A stretch of DNA of 14,802 nt, from assembly GCA_030626645.1 (NCBI GenBank), contig DAOUTP010000020.1, forward strand, positions 1 through 14,802, given 5' to 3'. Positions 7,849 to 14,802 of the stretch are shown here, piece after piece. Position 1 is the first letter of the stretch. Each line of letters begins with the position of its first letter. The notes under the pieces were generated by a model that saw only the letters and a list, made by a program, of their open reading frames with translations, ran no database searches and was not told where the DNA came from. The stretch is from Candidatus Cloacimonadota bacterium (GTDB taxonomy: Bacteria; Cloacimonadota; Cloacimonadia; Cloacimonadales; TCS61). A program made the translations under genes and the position numbers.

Positions 7849-9978
7849 ATGAAATTTAAAATCTCTATTCTATTAATTTTATTGCTTTTAACTTCAGGAT
7901 GTGTTTATTATAATACTTTCTATAATGCTGAGAAGTACTTTGATGAAGCCCAAGAAATAGCATTAAATGATGCCAACAAACCTACAAATAATGCAATTCA
8001 AAAGTATAAAAAAGTTATAAAAAAATGCGGAATTGTCCTTGAATATTATGAAGGTAGCAAATATACAGATGACGCACTTTTATTAATGGCAAAGTCATTC
8101 TTCTATATAGGCAGAAACTTCACTCAGGTCATTTCAACATTAGAAGATATGATAAAATTCTATCCTGACAGTGAATTAGTTCCCGAAGCAACACTTTATA
8201 TTGCCCGCGCTAAATATGAATTCAGACAGGAAGATGTAGCATATGATCTACTTCATGAATTTCTGCTTAACAATGAATTCAAAGATCATCATCCGGAAGC
8301 TCTTCAAACTCTGGCAAATTATAAATTACGTGAAAATGACTTTGTCCTAACAAATTACTATTTAAATAGAATAATTGAAGAATATCCCGATTCAGATGAA
8401 TATGAAGAGGCTTATTTTTTACAGGGAAAATCTCAGAATGATGCAGGAGTTTATGATAAATCCAACGAGATATTCTTAAACCTTTTGAAATCAAAAGTAA
8501 CTAGAAAAACTAAGTTTGATGCAAAATATTATATTGCACAAAATTATCTTTTATTAGGAGAATATCAAAAGGCAGTCGATTATGCAACTAAGCTTCTGAA
8601 AGATGAATATCGTGAAAATAAGATATCGAGAATTAGGCTCGTTCAAGCTCGATGTTTAGCTGAATTGGGCAATATAGATGATGCTGTTGCAATACTTGAA
8701 GCGATAACTGTGGATAATAAGCGAACAAGTTTATCTGCTTCAGCTTTTTATTTTCTAGGGGAGATCCATTTTCATAAGTTAAAAGAATATACTACTGCTA
8801 TTGAATTTTATAATAAAGTTAAGAATGAAAATAGAGATTCAGAATATTTGGAAAACTCGATTTCTCAAAGTGTAATAGCCAGCCAGATCATTCAATATTA
8901 CAACCCGACTTCAAAAATATCAGCAAAAGAATTGATCAATCAACAATTCAAGTTGGCAGAATTCTATATCGAATATTTACAGATGCCCGATTCTGCTTTA
9001 ATTGTATATAATGACATCATTCAGCAGGAGAACAGGTTCAAAGCTGCAATTGACACATTACAAATACAGCTGGATTCTCTTGTAGTGATCATTGATTCTC
9101 TTGAGATTGCTGATTCATTAATGCAAATCACAATGATTGATTCTCTTGAGATTGCCGATTCATTAATGCAAACTACAATGATTGATTCATTATTACAAAC
9201 TACAATTCCTGATTCTTCAAAGATCGATGAGAAGGAAGAGATCAAGACACGAAAGGCAGAGTTACAGGCTGAATATAATTCATTAAGAGCATTGATTGAG
9301 AATGCAGAAGAGAATATTTTACTTTATCAGGAAGAATTTATTCCATTTGCAAAATTCACGAAATTATGGTTACATAAAAAAGTCCTCATAGATTCTACAG
9401 AAGTTGATAAAATATTTAATGAATTACAATCCGATTATCCAGATAACAAATATACTTATGCAGCCGAACAATTTTTAGCTGGAAAAGATTCTATTGTTAT
9501 TGCTACCAGGAAACATATTAACGAAACAGCACAGTACAGCAACGCAATAACTCATATCGAAACTCAACCTGAAAAGACTGTTGAATCCCTTCTTCCAATT
9601 GCAAATGATACTCAACACGAATATCGCTATAAAGCACTCTATGGCCTGGGTTATATCAATTATTTTCTATTGGCAGACAGTTTATCTGCAAAACCATATT
9701 TTGATTCTGTTCTTGCCGATACTGAACATACAATATTTAAAACAGAAATCCTAAAATTCTATAATGGTGAGAATTTTATAAAGATATCTCGTCTTCCATT
9801 CATTGAACGGATGCTCCAAGCAGAACTGGATAAAGAAAAAAAAGAACAGAAAGATCAGGAAAATCAGGAAGAGAAGAAAGAAGGGGAAAAAATTCTTGAA
9901 AAATTACCTGATGAGAAAGAAGAAGAACCTGAAATGAAATCTCCAGTCAAAGGCATATCCAATGACCAGAAAGGATAA
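7849..9978 (+). CDS. TPR-repeat lipoprotein with internal 15-residue tandem repeat
   Basis: This 709-residue lipoprotein has the lipobox LTSGC with C18 as the lipidated residue, and no Asp at +2, so sorting to the outer membrane is plausible. The mature N-terminus CVYYNTFYNAEKYFDEA opens a long alpha-helical part (about 30-390) with TPR-like helices, for example FYPDSELVPEATLYIARAKY and EEYPDSDEYEEAYFLQGKS, as in BamD/CpoB-type periplasmic proteins. Residues 415-453 are a tandem repeat (IDSLEIADSLMQ units) inside a predicted coiled coil. Further TPR-like helices follow (FNELQSDYPDNKYTYAAEQFL, about 522-542). The last 45 or so residues are almost entirely K, E, D and Q. The ribosome binding site TAGG overlaps the stop of hutH. 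It probably acts as a periplasmic scaffold or assembly factor; no partner can be named. Confidence 0.82.
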   Translation: MKFKISILLILLLLTSGCVYYNTFYNAEKYFDEAQEIALNDANKPTNNAIQKYKKVIKKCGIVLEYYEGSKYTDDALLLMAKSFFYIGRNFTQVISTLEDMIKFYPDSELVPEATLYIARAKYEFRQEDVAYDLLHEFLLNNEFKDHHPEALQTLANYKLRENDFVLTNYYLNRIIEEYPDSDEYEEAYFLQGKSQNDAGVYDKSNEIFLNLLKSKVTRKTKFDAKYYIAQNYLLLGEYQKAVDYATKLLKDEYRENKISRIRLVQARCLAELGNIDDAVAILEAITVDNKRTSLSASAFYFLGEIHFHKLKEYTTAIEFYNKVKNENRDSEYLENSISQSVIASQIIQYYNPTSKISAKELINQQFKLAEFYIEYLQMPDSALIVYNDIIQQENRFKAAIDTLQIQLDSLVVIIDSLEIADSLMQITMIDSLEIADSLMQTTMIDSLLQTTIPDSSKIDEKEEIKTRKAELQAEYNSLRALIENAEENILLYQEEFIPFAKFTKLWLHKKVLIDSTEVDKIFNELQSDYPDNKYTYAAEQFLAGKDSIVIATRKHINETAQYSNAITHIETQPEKTVESLLPIANDTQHEYRYKALYGLGYINYFLLADSLSAKPYFDSVLADTEHTIFKTEILKFYNGENFIKISRLPFIERMLQAELDKEKKEQKDQENQEEKKEGEKILEKLPDEKEEEPEMKSPVKGISNDQKG
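9091..9207 (+). repeat. 45-bp in-frame tandem repeat (2 full units plus a 27-bp partial)
   Basis: Unit 1 (9091-9135) and unit 2 (9136-9180) differ at only three bases. A third unit (9181-9207) starts and ends like the others but lacks 18 internal bases. All keep frame and encode IDSLEIADSLMQITM, IDSLEIADSLMQTTM and IDSLLQTTI inside the TPR lipoprotein. Near-identity at DNA level points to recent slippage or unequal crossover, so copy number may vary between strains. Confidence 0.9.
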
Positions 9979-10600
9979 CATCCTTTCCCGCCAGAATCCC
10001 ATTCTGAAAGTTTTTATCAGTTTATTTTTAGTTCTAGTTTCCTCATTTATTAGCATCGATAAATTTCTAATAGTTTTTGTTTTTACCTTTTTATACATGA
10101 TCGTTTCACCTAATATTTACAAAAATTGGTTAAAGACATTAGTTAGGATAATTCCTTTTTTTATTTCCTTGTATATTCTTGGAATATTCCTCCGAATTTC
10201 ATTTCCAGATCAATGTTATCTTTCTGCTCGTATTATCCATCTTTTACTTATCTCGGTTTATCTTATTGAAACCACTTCTGTCGATTCATTTGTTTCAGGG
10301 GAAACATGTCATAACTCAAAATCGTGGTTTAAATTTAAATTCTTTCTGGCAGCAACTGTTCATTTTATTCCAATACTGATTGTAAAATTCAAAGATAATA
10401 GAAAAACGCACAAGAACATCATTGATATAATTGTGTTATCAATGGAAGATTGTCTCAATGAAATTCATGAAGTAGAAGAAACAATTATTAACAAAGTGGA
10501 AATTAATAACACAGAAAGAGAGAGATCACTTTGGTCGGATATTTATCTATCTTTGCTGGTAATCATTCCAAGTTTTGTAGTATTCATTAATATTAATTAG
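9962..10600 (+). CDS. Six-helix integral membrane protein, possibly ECF-transporter T-component-like
   Basis: This is a 212-residue hydrophobic protein with apolar segments at about 16-31, 33-50, 60-79, 88-103, 126-143 and 193-211, and a charged loop at 144-190. The opening NPILKVFISLFLVLVSS, followed by paired helices and a WLKTLVRIIPFFISL segment, resembles CbiQ/EcfT transmembrane proteins of energy-coupling-factor transporters. However, the A-R-G coupling motifs that bind the ATPases are not visible, and no ATPase or S-component gene lies next to it. It begins within the last codons of the TPR lipoprotein (17-nt overlap) with AAAGG about 8 nt before the ATG, so it is likely co-translated. 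It may work with that lipoprotein in the envelope rather than in vitamin uptake. The coding call is firm; the family is a weak guess. Confidence 0.72.
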   Translation: MTRKDNILSRQNPILKVFISLFLVLVSSFISIDKFLIVFVFTFLYMIVSPNIYKNWLKTLVRIIPFFISLYILGIFLRISFPDQCYLSARIIHLLLISVYLIETTSVDSFVSGETCHNSKSWFKFKFFLAATVHFIPILIVKFKDNRKTHKNIIDIIVLSMEDCLNEIHEVEETIINKVEINNTERERSLWSDIYLSLLVIIPSFVVFININ

Positions 10601-10608
10601 GATAGAAC

Positions 10609-11364
10609 ATGAAAAATTATTTAGCTAGAATAAGTTATGATGGAACTGATTTTAACGGATGGCAGATCCAAAGAGAGGGAAGAACAGTCCAGCAGGTTTT
10701 GGAAAATGCACTCTCTAGAATAGCCAAAGTAGAGATTAAAACAATCTCTGCAGGTCGTACAGATGCAGGTGTTCATGCATTAGGGCAATATGCAAATTTT
10801 CACTTTCCTATACTAATGACTTCTAAACAGATACAACTTGCTTTACGAGCAAATCTACCCAATGATGTATCAGTTACACAAATCACTGAAATTAACAATG
10901 ACTTTAATGCTCGTTACGATGCAATCAGCAGGACTTACAGATATACACTAGCAAAAGAACTCACACCATTTAATAGGAAATATAAAAGCTTCCTTCCAAA
11001 AGTAGAAATAGAAACAGAAATTGTAGAAAAATGTCTTAAGTATTTCATTGGCAGACATGATTTCACTTCTTTTGCGAAGTTTAATCCTGACCTTAAAAAT
11101 TATTTCTGTAATGTACTTAAATTTACGTTTGAAGAAACTGATGAAGATTACAGGTTTATTATCCAGGCAAACCGATTCTTACATCATATGGTAAGAAGAA
11201 TTGTAGGTACAATTATTAATATCTCAAGCACAGATACTGAACCTATTATTATTAATGAATTAATATCCGCAGGAACTCCTGGGAATAAACTTATCACAAC
11301 AGCTCCACCATGTGGATTGTATCTAATAGATGTAAAATATCCTGATAATAAACTGATAAAATGA
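10609..11364 (+). CDS. truA: tRNA pseudouridine(38-40) synthase TruA
   Basis: TruA isomerises uridines 38, 39 and 40 in the anticodon arm of many tRNAs to pseudouridine. The 251-residue length is normal for the family. Recognisable blocks are ISYDGTDFNGWQIQ (8-21), the catalytic motif SAGRTDAGVHALGQ with nucleophile D52, FNARYDAISRTYRYTL with the conserved Y110, FIGRHDFTSFAK (146-157), and LHHMVRRIVGTI (191-202). The ATG is preceded by AGGA at 10599-10602, which overlaps the stop codon of the membrane-protein gene. It looks like the last gene of the long co-directional run. A housekeeping gene behind accessory envelope genes suggests simple co-transcription rather than shared function. Confidence 0.96.
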   Translation: MKNYLARISYDGTDFNGWQIQREGRTVQQVLENALSRIAKVEIKTISAGRTDAGVHALGQYANFHFPILMTSKQIQLALRANLPNDVSVTQITEINNDFNARYDAISRTYRYTLAKELTPFNRKYKSFLPKVEIETEIVEKCLKYFIGRHDFTSFAKFNPDLKNYFCNVLKFTFEETDEDYRFIIQANRFLHHMVRRIVGTIINISSTDTEPIIINELISAGTPGNKLITTAPPCGLYLIDVKYPDNKLIK

Positions 11365-11446
11365 TTTTTTTTTTAGATTATATTTTATGTTTTAAAGCTA
11401 TCTTATATATATATTAATATTAAATTGTTTTTAAAGAATAATTATA

Positions 11447-11466
11447 TTGACTAAATTAAGTATAAT
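11447..11466 (+). promoter_or_regulatory. Possible promoter for the large lipoprotein gene
   Basis: The 134-nt gap after truA (11365-11498) is extremely AT-rich. It contains TATAAT at 11461-11466, a perfect sigma-70 -10 element 32 nt before the start codon. TTGACT at 11447-11452 is a good -35 word but lies only 8 nt from the TATAAT, too close to pair with it, so only the -10 is credible. AT-rich sequence makes chance matches likely. Confidence 0.3.
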
Positions 11467-11487
11467 CATAAAAGTAACAAATATACT

Positions 11488-11493
11488 AGGAGG
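11488..11493 (+). promoter_or_regulatory. Shine-Dalgarno AGGAGG of the large lipoprotein gene
   Basis: A perfect AGGAGG sits 5 nt before the ATG at 11499 and decides the start, which puts the signal peptide directly at the N-terminus. Confidence 0.8.
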
Positions 11494-11498
11494 AAAAA

Positions 11499-13871
11499 AT
11501 GTTAAAGAAGAAAAGTGCGATATATCTAATAATTATAACTCTTATGGTACTTTTAGTACTAACATCTTGTGATGCTAGAAAGGGTACATTGAATGCTAAT
11601 TTACAGCCTTATATTACAATAACAAATTATTTTGGTGTAGAAAGTGACACTCTAATTACTGAGTCTCTGCTGTTCCAGCAAACTATTCAATGGAGCGGTA
11701 CGGATGAAGATGGTGTTGTTGATGGATATGCATTTAGAGTACTGAATGAAGATGGAGAAGCTATTGCAACACCAGGACATGATGTAATTACCGAAGATGG
11801 ATGGATCAAATTCTATACTCCAAATGCTGATACAAGCATTCCATTAAATCAATCAGCACAAACTACAATATGGGTTGATCAAAGTTATGCAACAATTAAT
11901 TTTCCTGCTGCCGATGCAAATGGGGACAGCGCAAATGTAGTTAGTCTCTTTGATGTAAAGTGTATTGATGATCGCGGAAGTGAAAGTGACATTGCTCGAA
12001 AATACTTCCAGGCACATTCATACACACCATGGTTATATATTGATTCATCGAAAGGTTCCATAAATGGAGAAACCATTAGCACTGCCATTATTTTTCAATT
12101 TACTATGAAAGACAACGATCCTTTTGTTGGTGAAGATGCCTATTATTATGAATATAAATTAGAGAGGAAAAATCTGGATGGTAGTATTATTACAGAGATT
12201 GAAGGTGGATATCCTGATGAATGGATATCTACATATGGATTACCAGATATTACATTACCTCTACATAGTGCACTAAACGGCAACGCACTTATTCCAAACA
12301 TAATAGTAGATGATGTTCCCCAAGATTCAACTTTTGTTCGTGCAAGAGCTATTGATACTGCACTTATCCATTCAGATGAAAAAGAAATATCATTTATTGT
12401 TAAGGAAGGATTTTATCCTGGTTCTGTAATTTATTATGGTGAAGGTAATTCAAACGCAAATGGAATTTATTCACTTGGAACTCATCATTTTGCAACTTAC
12501 CTTGATGATGGAATTTCCGATATTTTGCCATCTGTTCAAACCTCTGATGGTGCTCATCATGCTACTGCATTCTGGTATAATCAGAATGAAAATGACGAAG
12601 CCAAATATAATGCAATTGGGAGTAACGATTTTAAAACTTATATGAGATGGGGATATTATGGTGAATTTGAGGACGATAATCCCCAAGAACGAAGAGAGGA
12701 TAATACTCTTGATGAAATAAGTGGGCAACCGTATTTTTGTGAAATTGTTGGCTATGATCTTAGACTTGACGGAGAGCCTTACTACTACCCTCCTATCCCA
12801 GCCGAAGGTATTCATCTTCAGGTTGATGATGATGGCACAGAATGGCTCCGTGTTAGTGTCAACGATCCCATCAGTCAAGCAACTACTGTAACGCTTACAA
12901 GCTTTGGCGGATCACTTGATAACTTGTATGGTGAACATAATTTTGAAGTCAGATCTATTGACCTGCAGGGTGCCGTAGATCTTACACCTCATGTATTTAC
13001 ATACACAATAGTACCTCCTATTCTTAAAGAAGAGAAATCCGGAATTCTGATAATTGACGATGAAGGAGACACAGGTCAAGCACCTGGTGGATTAGTTGAT
13101 ACTTTGTACACATATATCATCTCAGACTATGCAACAGAACATGGTTCTCTTAATAGAGGAGTTTTGAATGAATTTATAGTTTCAGAAGTAATGGATGGAC
13201 TTCATTATGGGAAATCCATTATTTCACCATCTGATCTTCAACAATATAAAGCCATTATTTATCATTCAGATAATCCAACTGCAGAATTTAATTTCTGGAA
13301 GGAATTTGAATCATTGAAAATATACTTATTACAAGGTGGTAACTTAATACTAAGCGGTGGAGGTACTCTTAAAATAGTTCATAAAAAGTGCGCTGATAAT
13401 GCTTTTAATATCTTAGACGATTATTTTGGCATTCCAATAAATAATGAAGATGCAATTGACCGTGTATCTACATCTTATACAGATAATGCTTTCTTTATTA
13501 AGGCTGTAGCTCTAGGGAACTTTAACGATATAGATCTGCTATTACCAAGCTTTAATACTTCAATTACTCATCCAGTTGTACCTGGATTAAGTGCTAATGG
13601 TCTTGGACCGGTAGCTTATTTCAATAATCATAATGCTGAAGTTATATTTAGTTACGGTAGTAAAGATGTTGGTGAAGATCCTCCAAGTATTCCAGGGAGC
13701 TGGCATATAGTTCCTACACAAGAGGAATATGATCTATATAATGGATTACCGATAGCACTTAAATATGAGACAGACAATAATTCATGCTACATATTTGGTT
13801 TCCCTCTTGCTTATATGGATAGAGAGCAACTAAAACCAATGATGACACAAATATTAAATGATCTTCCGTAA
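11499..13871 (+). CDS. Large lipoprotein with Ig-like N-terminal part and amidotransferase-like alpha/beta C-terminal part
   Basis: This is a 790-residue lipoprotein. The hydrophobic leader ends in LTSC, lipidated at C24; Asp follows at +2, which in E. coli would favour retention in the inner membrane, a rule that may not hold here. Residues 33-300 are beta-rich (QPYITITNYFG, TIQWSGTDEDGVVDGYAFRV, later VRARAIDTALIHSDEKEISF) and look like fibronectin/Ig-type modules. The middle (about 300-510) is tyrosine- and acid-rich. From about 514 the sequence changes to alternating beta-alpha elements: SGILIIDDEGDTG, YKAIIYHSDNPT, LKIYLLQGGNLILSGGG and finally CYIFGFPLAYMDREQLKPMM. This resembles the glutamine-amidotransferase-like domain of some FCB surface proteins, but no Cys-His-Glu triad is evident. 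It is followed by its own terminator, so it is probably monocistronic. The role is unknown, perhaps surface binding. Confidence 0.82.
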   Translation: MLKKKSAIYLIIITLMVLLVLTSCDARKGTLNANLQPYITITNYFGVESDTLITESLLFQQTIQWSGTDEDGVVDGYAFRVLNEDGEAIATPGHDVITEDGWIKFYTPNADTSIPLNQSAQTTIWVDQSYATINFPAADANGDSANVVSLFDVKCIDDRGSESDIARKYFQAHSYTPWLYIDSSKGSINGETISTAIIFQFTMKDNDPFVGEDAYYYEYKLERKNLDGSIITEIEGGYPDEWISTYGLPDITLPLHSALNGNALIPNIIVDDVPQDSTFVRARAIDTALIHSDEKEISFIVKEGFYPGSVIYYGEGNSNANGIYSLGTHHFATYLDDGISDILPSVQTSDGAHHATAFWYNQNENDEAKYNAIGSNDFKTYMRWGYYGEFEDDNPQERREDNTLDEISGQPYFCEIVGYDLRLDGEPYYYPPIPAEGIHLQVDDDGTEWLRVSVNDPISQATTVTLTSFGGSLDNLYGEHNFEVRSIDLQGAVDLTPHVFTYTIVPPILKEEKSGILIIDDEGDTGQAPGGLVDTLYTYIISDYATEHGSLNRGVLNEFIVSEVMDGLHYGKSIISPSDLQQYKAIIYHSDNPTAEFNFWKEFESLKIYLLQGGNLILSGGGTLKIVHKKCADNAFNILDDYFGIPINNEDAIDRVSTSYTDNAFFIKAVALGNFNDIDLLLPSFNTSITHPVVPGLSANGLGPVAYFNNHNAEVIFSYGSKDVGEDPPSIPGSWHIVPTQEEYDLYNGLPIALKYETDNNSCYIFGFPLAYMDREQLKPMMTQILNDLP

Positions 13872-13885
13872 ATAAATAATAGATC

Positions 13886-13920
13886 AAAAGTGATGCTGGG
13901 TTTCCAGCATCACTTTTTTT
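13886..13920 (+). terminator. Strong intrinsic terminator after the large lipoprotein gene
   Basis: A perfect 14-bp stem (left arm 13886-13899, right arm 13904-13917, core GTGATGCTGG/CCAGCATCAC) closes a GTTT loop and runs into seven T residues at 13914-13920. It begins 14 nt after the stop codon. On the reverse strand the stem is followed only by TTTTGATC, so it should be much weaker in that direction. Confidence 0.93.
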
Positions 13921-14232
13921 ATATACTTGTTTTCCCTATATCAAATACATTACAGGATTTTATATAACTCTTTTTCCTATATCCACCGATGAATAAATTC
14001 ACACGATTAACCCCGGTATATATCAGGACAGGTGTCATGTATTATTTGTTAATATCCCAAACTCGATCCCTGATCTTCAATCTGCGTAATCCCTTTTCGT
14101 TCCACGAGGTTAAACCGTATAGCAAGATTTAAAGTAACCACTATAAATGTTCAAACTGTGTTACAATGTAGAGAAACAGATATTCAATTAATACTTAGAA
14201 TAACAGCAATTTGGTAAACGTTGAGGGATATT

Positions 14233-14249
14233 AAAACTGGTCCAGTTTT
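14233..14249. repeat. 17-bp perfect palindrome around one central base
   Basis: AAAACTGG and CCAGTTTT flank a single T. It could be a DNA-binding protein site, loosely like the ACTGGT half-sites of GntR-type operators such as FadR, but no start codon of a real gene lies near it. It could also be part of a decayed repeat. Confidence 0.45.
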
Positions 14250-14512
14250 CTTCCTTTCTTAGTTCATCGAAGTATAAAGGTATCTTTCAACTTTTCTTTC
14301 AGATCTCCGATGAGCTATCTTCAACAGAAACAAACCTACCTCATCTGATATCTACTGCAAGGAACTGTAAGACTAATGGAATATAAATTATGAGAAACTG
14401 TGGAAAAACGAATCATATCCCCAGCAGATTCACCTAAATTTATCTCTTAACTAATCCATTGGTAGCCAAAGTAAATCGTTTTGAGTTGTTTTTTTAATAT
14501 TTCACTCACCAG

Positions 14513-14532
14513 CCTTCGATTTAAATCGTGGG
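14513..14532. repeat. REP-like palindrome with core CGATTTAAATCG
   Basis: The 12-bp self-complementary core at 14517-14528 is flanked by CC and GG after two mismatched positions on each side. On the reverse strand it reads CCCACGATTTAAATCG. I recall similar CCCACGATTTAAATCGTGGG palindromes dispersed in FCB genomes. The dyad is seen directly; the repeat-family assignment comes from memory. Confidence 0.5.
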
Positions 14533-14628
14533 TGCAAAAATAAAATATCCTAATTAGAATATATAAAATCAAGATACTTGCATTCGTGAAGATCACAAGT
14601 CAGAATTAAAACCTTCAATTGTATGTAG

Positions 14629-14650
14629 GGACGATTACCCTTAATCGTCC
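14629..14650. repeat. REP/MITE-type hairpin with GGACGATTA arms
   Basis: A perfect 9-bp inverted repeat, GGACGATTA (14629-14637) and TAATCGTCC (14642-14650), has a CCCT loop and is preceded by GTAG. The form GTAGGG, then a short arm, a few bases and the complementary arm is typical of dispersed palindromes seen in intergenic DNA of many bacterial phyla. There is no T-run, so it is not a terminator. Confidence 0.6.
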
Positions 14651-14654
14651 GATG

Positions 14655-14679
14655 AGTATTCCGGTCAATTCGGAATATT
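14655..14679. repeat. Second hairpin directly after the REP-like hairpin
   Basis: AGTATTCCG (14655-14663) pairs with CGGAATATT (14671-14679), one G-T wobble included, around loop GTCAATT. It starts 4 nt after the previous hairpin, so the two form a doublet. CGGTCAATT at 14662-14670 recurs at 14715-14723, again followed by a GAATTGAT-like segment. Confidence 0.5.
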
Positions 14680-14768
14680 GATCCTTAGATGTGGAAATAT
14701 AAAATACTGCTTATCGGTCAATTTTCTGAATTGATTCTACTGATATTAACTTACGAATGAGAAGCAAT

Positions 14769-14794
14769 AAAAAAAGCCCCGGCGAACCGGGGCT
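14769..14794 (-). terminator. Intrinsic terminator for a leftward gene beyond the right edge
   Basis: AGCCCCGG (14775-14782) and CCGGGGCT (14787-14794) form a perfect 8-bp GC-rich stem with loop CGAA. Seven A residues (14769-14775) lie on its left, so on the reverse strand it reads stem, TTCG loop, stem, then a T-run: a classic terminator for transcription from right to left. To the right there is only TAATTT, so rightward termination is unlikely. It implies a minus-strand gene ending just outside the window. Confidence 0.85.
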
Positions 14795-14802
14795 AATTTA
14801 TA

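Larger units (their letters stand above)
13921..14768. other. Convergent intergenic spacer without a convincing gene
   Basis: About 850 nt between the terminator of the lipoprotein gene and a leftward terminator. Stops are frequent in all frames and I found no start with a plausible ribosome binding site and protein. It contains several palindromes, listed separately. The AT-rich background, scattered dyads and lack of coding signal suggest accumulated small repeats or a decayed mobile or coding segment rather than a functional gene. Confidence 0.6.

Noticed and set aside
11356..11388. T10 run directly after the truA stop codon, with ATAAAAT/ATTTTAT arms, as a possible truA terminator.
   Set aside because: The potential stem is purely A-T and places the T-run in the loop, so it does not have terminator geometry. 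Read-through or factor-dependent termination is equally possible.
12471..12878. 135-codon open frame on the minus strand.
   Set aside because: It lies wholly inside the lipoprotein gene in antisense and has no recognisable domain or ribosome binding site. The + strand frame has signal peptide, lipobox and clean protein composition.
14021..14042. AGGACAGGTGTCATG segment, reminiscent of an insertion-sequence end.
   Set aside because: I found no matching inverted partner at a sensible distance, no target-site duplication and no transposase remnant, so an IS end cannot be supported.
14050..14155. Short minus-strand open frame in the right-hand spacer that reads like a protein fragment (contains IRFNLVERKGITQIEDQ).
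   Set aside because: It is only about 35 codons, bounded by stops, with no start or ribosome binding site. It could be a decayed gene fragment, but I cannot match it to a family.
13872..14802. Search for tRNA, CRISPR array, riboswitch or small RNA in the non-coding right end.
   Set aside because: There is no cloverleaf with a TTCRA-type T-arm, no regularly spaced repeats and no riboswitch core that I recognise. The hairpins seen are better explained as dispersed repeats or terminators.

Overview
The window is an AT-rich stretch of a bacterial genome in which every recognisable gene lies on the + strand. Several features point to the Fibrobacteres-Chlorobi-Bacteroidetes (FCB) group, and a Candidatus Cloacimonadota-like organism is my best guess. 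The first protein ends in a type IX secretion (Por) sorting domain. There are two large signal-peptidase-II lipoproteins, one with the N-terminal pattern CVYYNTFYNAEKYF, which I associate from memory with these phyla. Most genes also have clear AGGAGG-type ribosome binding sites, which are unusual in Bacteroidota proper. The phylum is an inference; no rRNA or other decisive marker is present.

Region 1 (1-4755) holds the 3' part of a secreted M6-family metallopeptidase with a T9SS C-terminal domain. Three consecutive, mutually related small exported proteins follow (about 265, 223 and 224 residues), resembling DUF5683-type membrane or envelope proteins. They are separated by 10 nt, 1 nt and a 17-nt overlap.

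Region 2 (4777-7841) is a tandem pair of MIO-dependent aromatic amino acid lyase/mutase genes. The second has a textbook histidine ammonia-lyase active site. The first keeps the catalytic machinery but has diverged at several substrate-pocket positions. No hutU, hutI or other histidine-degradation gene accompanies them here.

Region 3 (7849-11364) encodes a TPR-type lipoprotein with an internal 15-residue tandem repeat, a six-helix membrane protein faintly like an ECF-transporter T component, and the tRNA pseudouridine synthase TruA. Spacing from the peptidase gene to truA is tight throughout (gaps of at most 21 nt, two 17-nt overlaps), so all nine genes could be one transcription unit of at least 11.3 kb.

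Region 4 (11365-13920) starts with a 134-nt AT-rich gap carrying a possible promoter, followed by a 790-residue lipoprotein gene and a strong intrinsic terminator. Region 5 (13921-14802) has no convincing gene. It holds several palindromes that look like dispersed REP/MITE-type repeats, and ends in a terminator pointing leftward, which implies a convergent gene just beyond the right edge.

I see no CRISPR array, intact insertion sequence, tRNA or rRNA. The most noteworthy items are the diverged lyase paralogue next to a canonical HAL, the triplet of DUF5683-like paralogues behind a T9SS protease, and the palindrome-rich convergent spacer.
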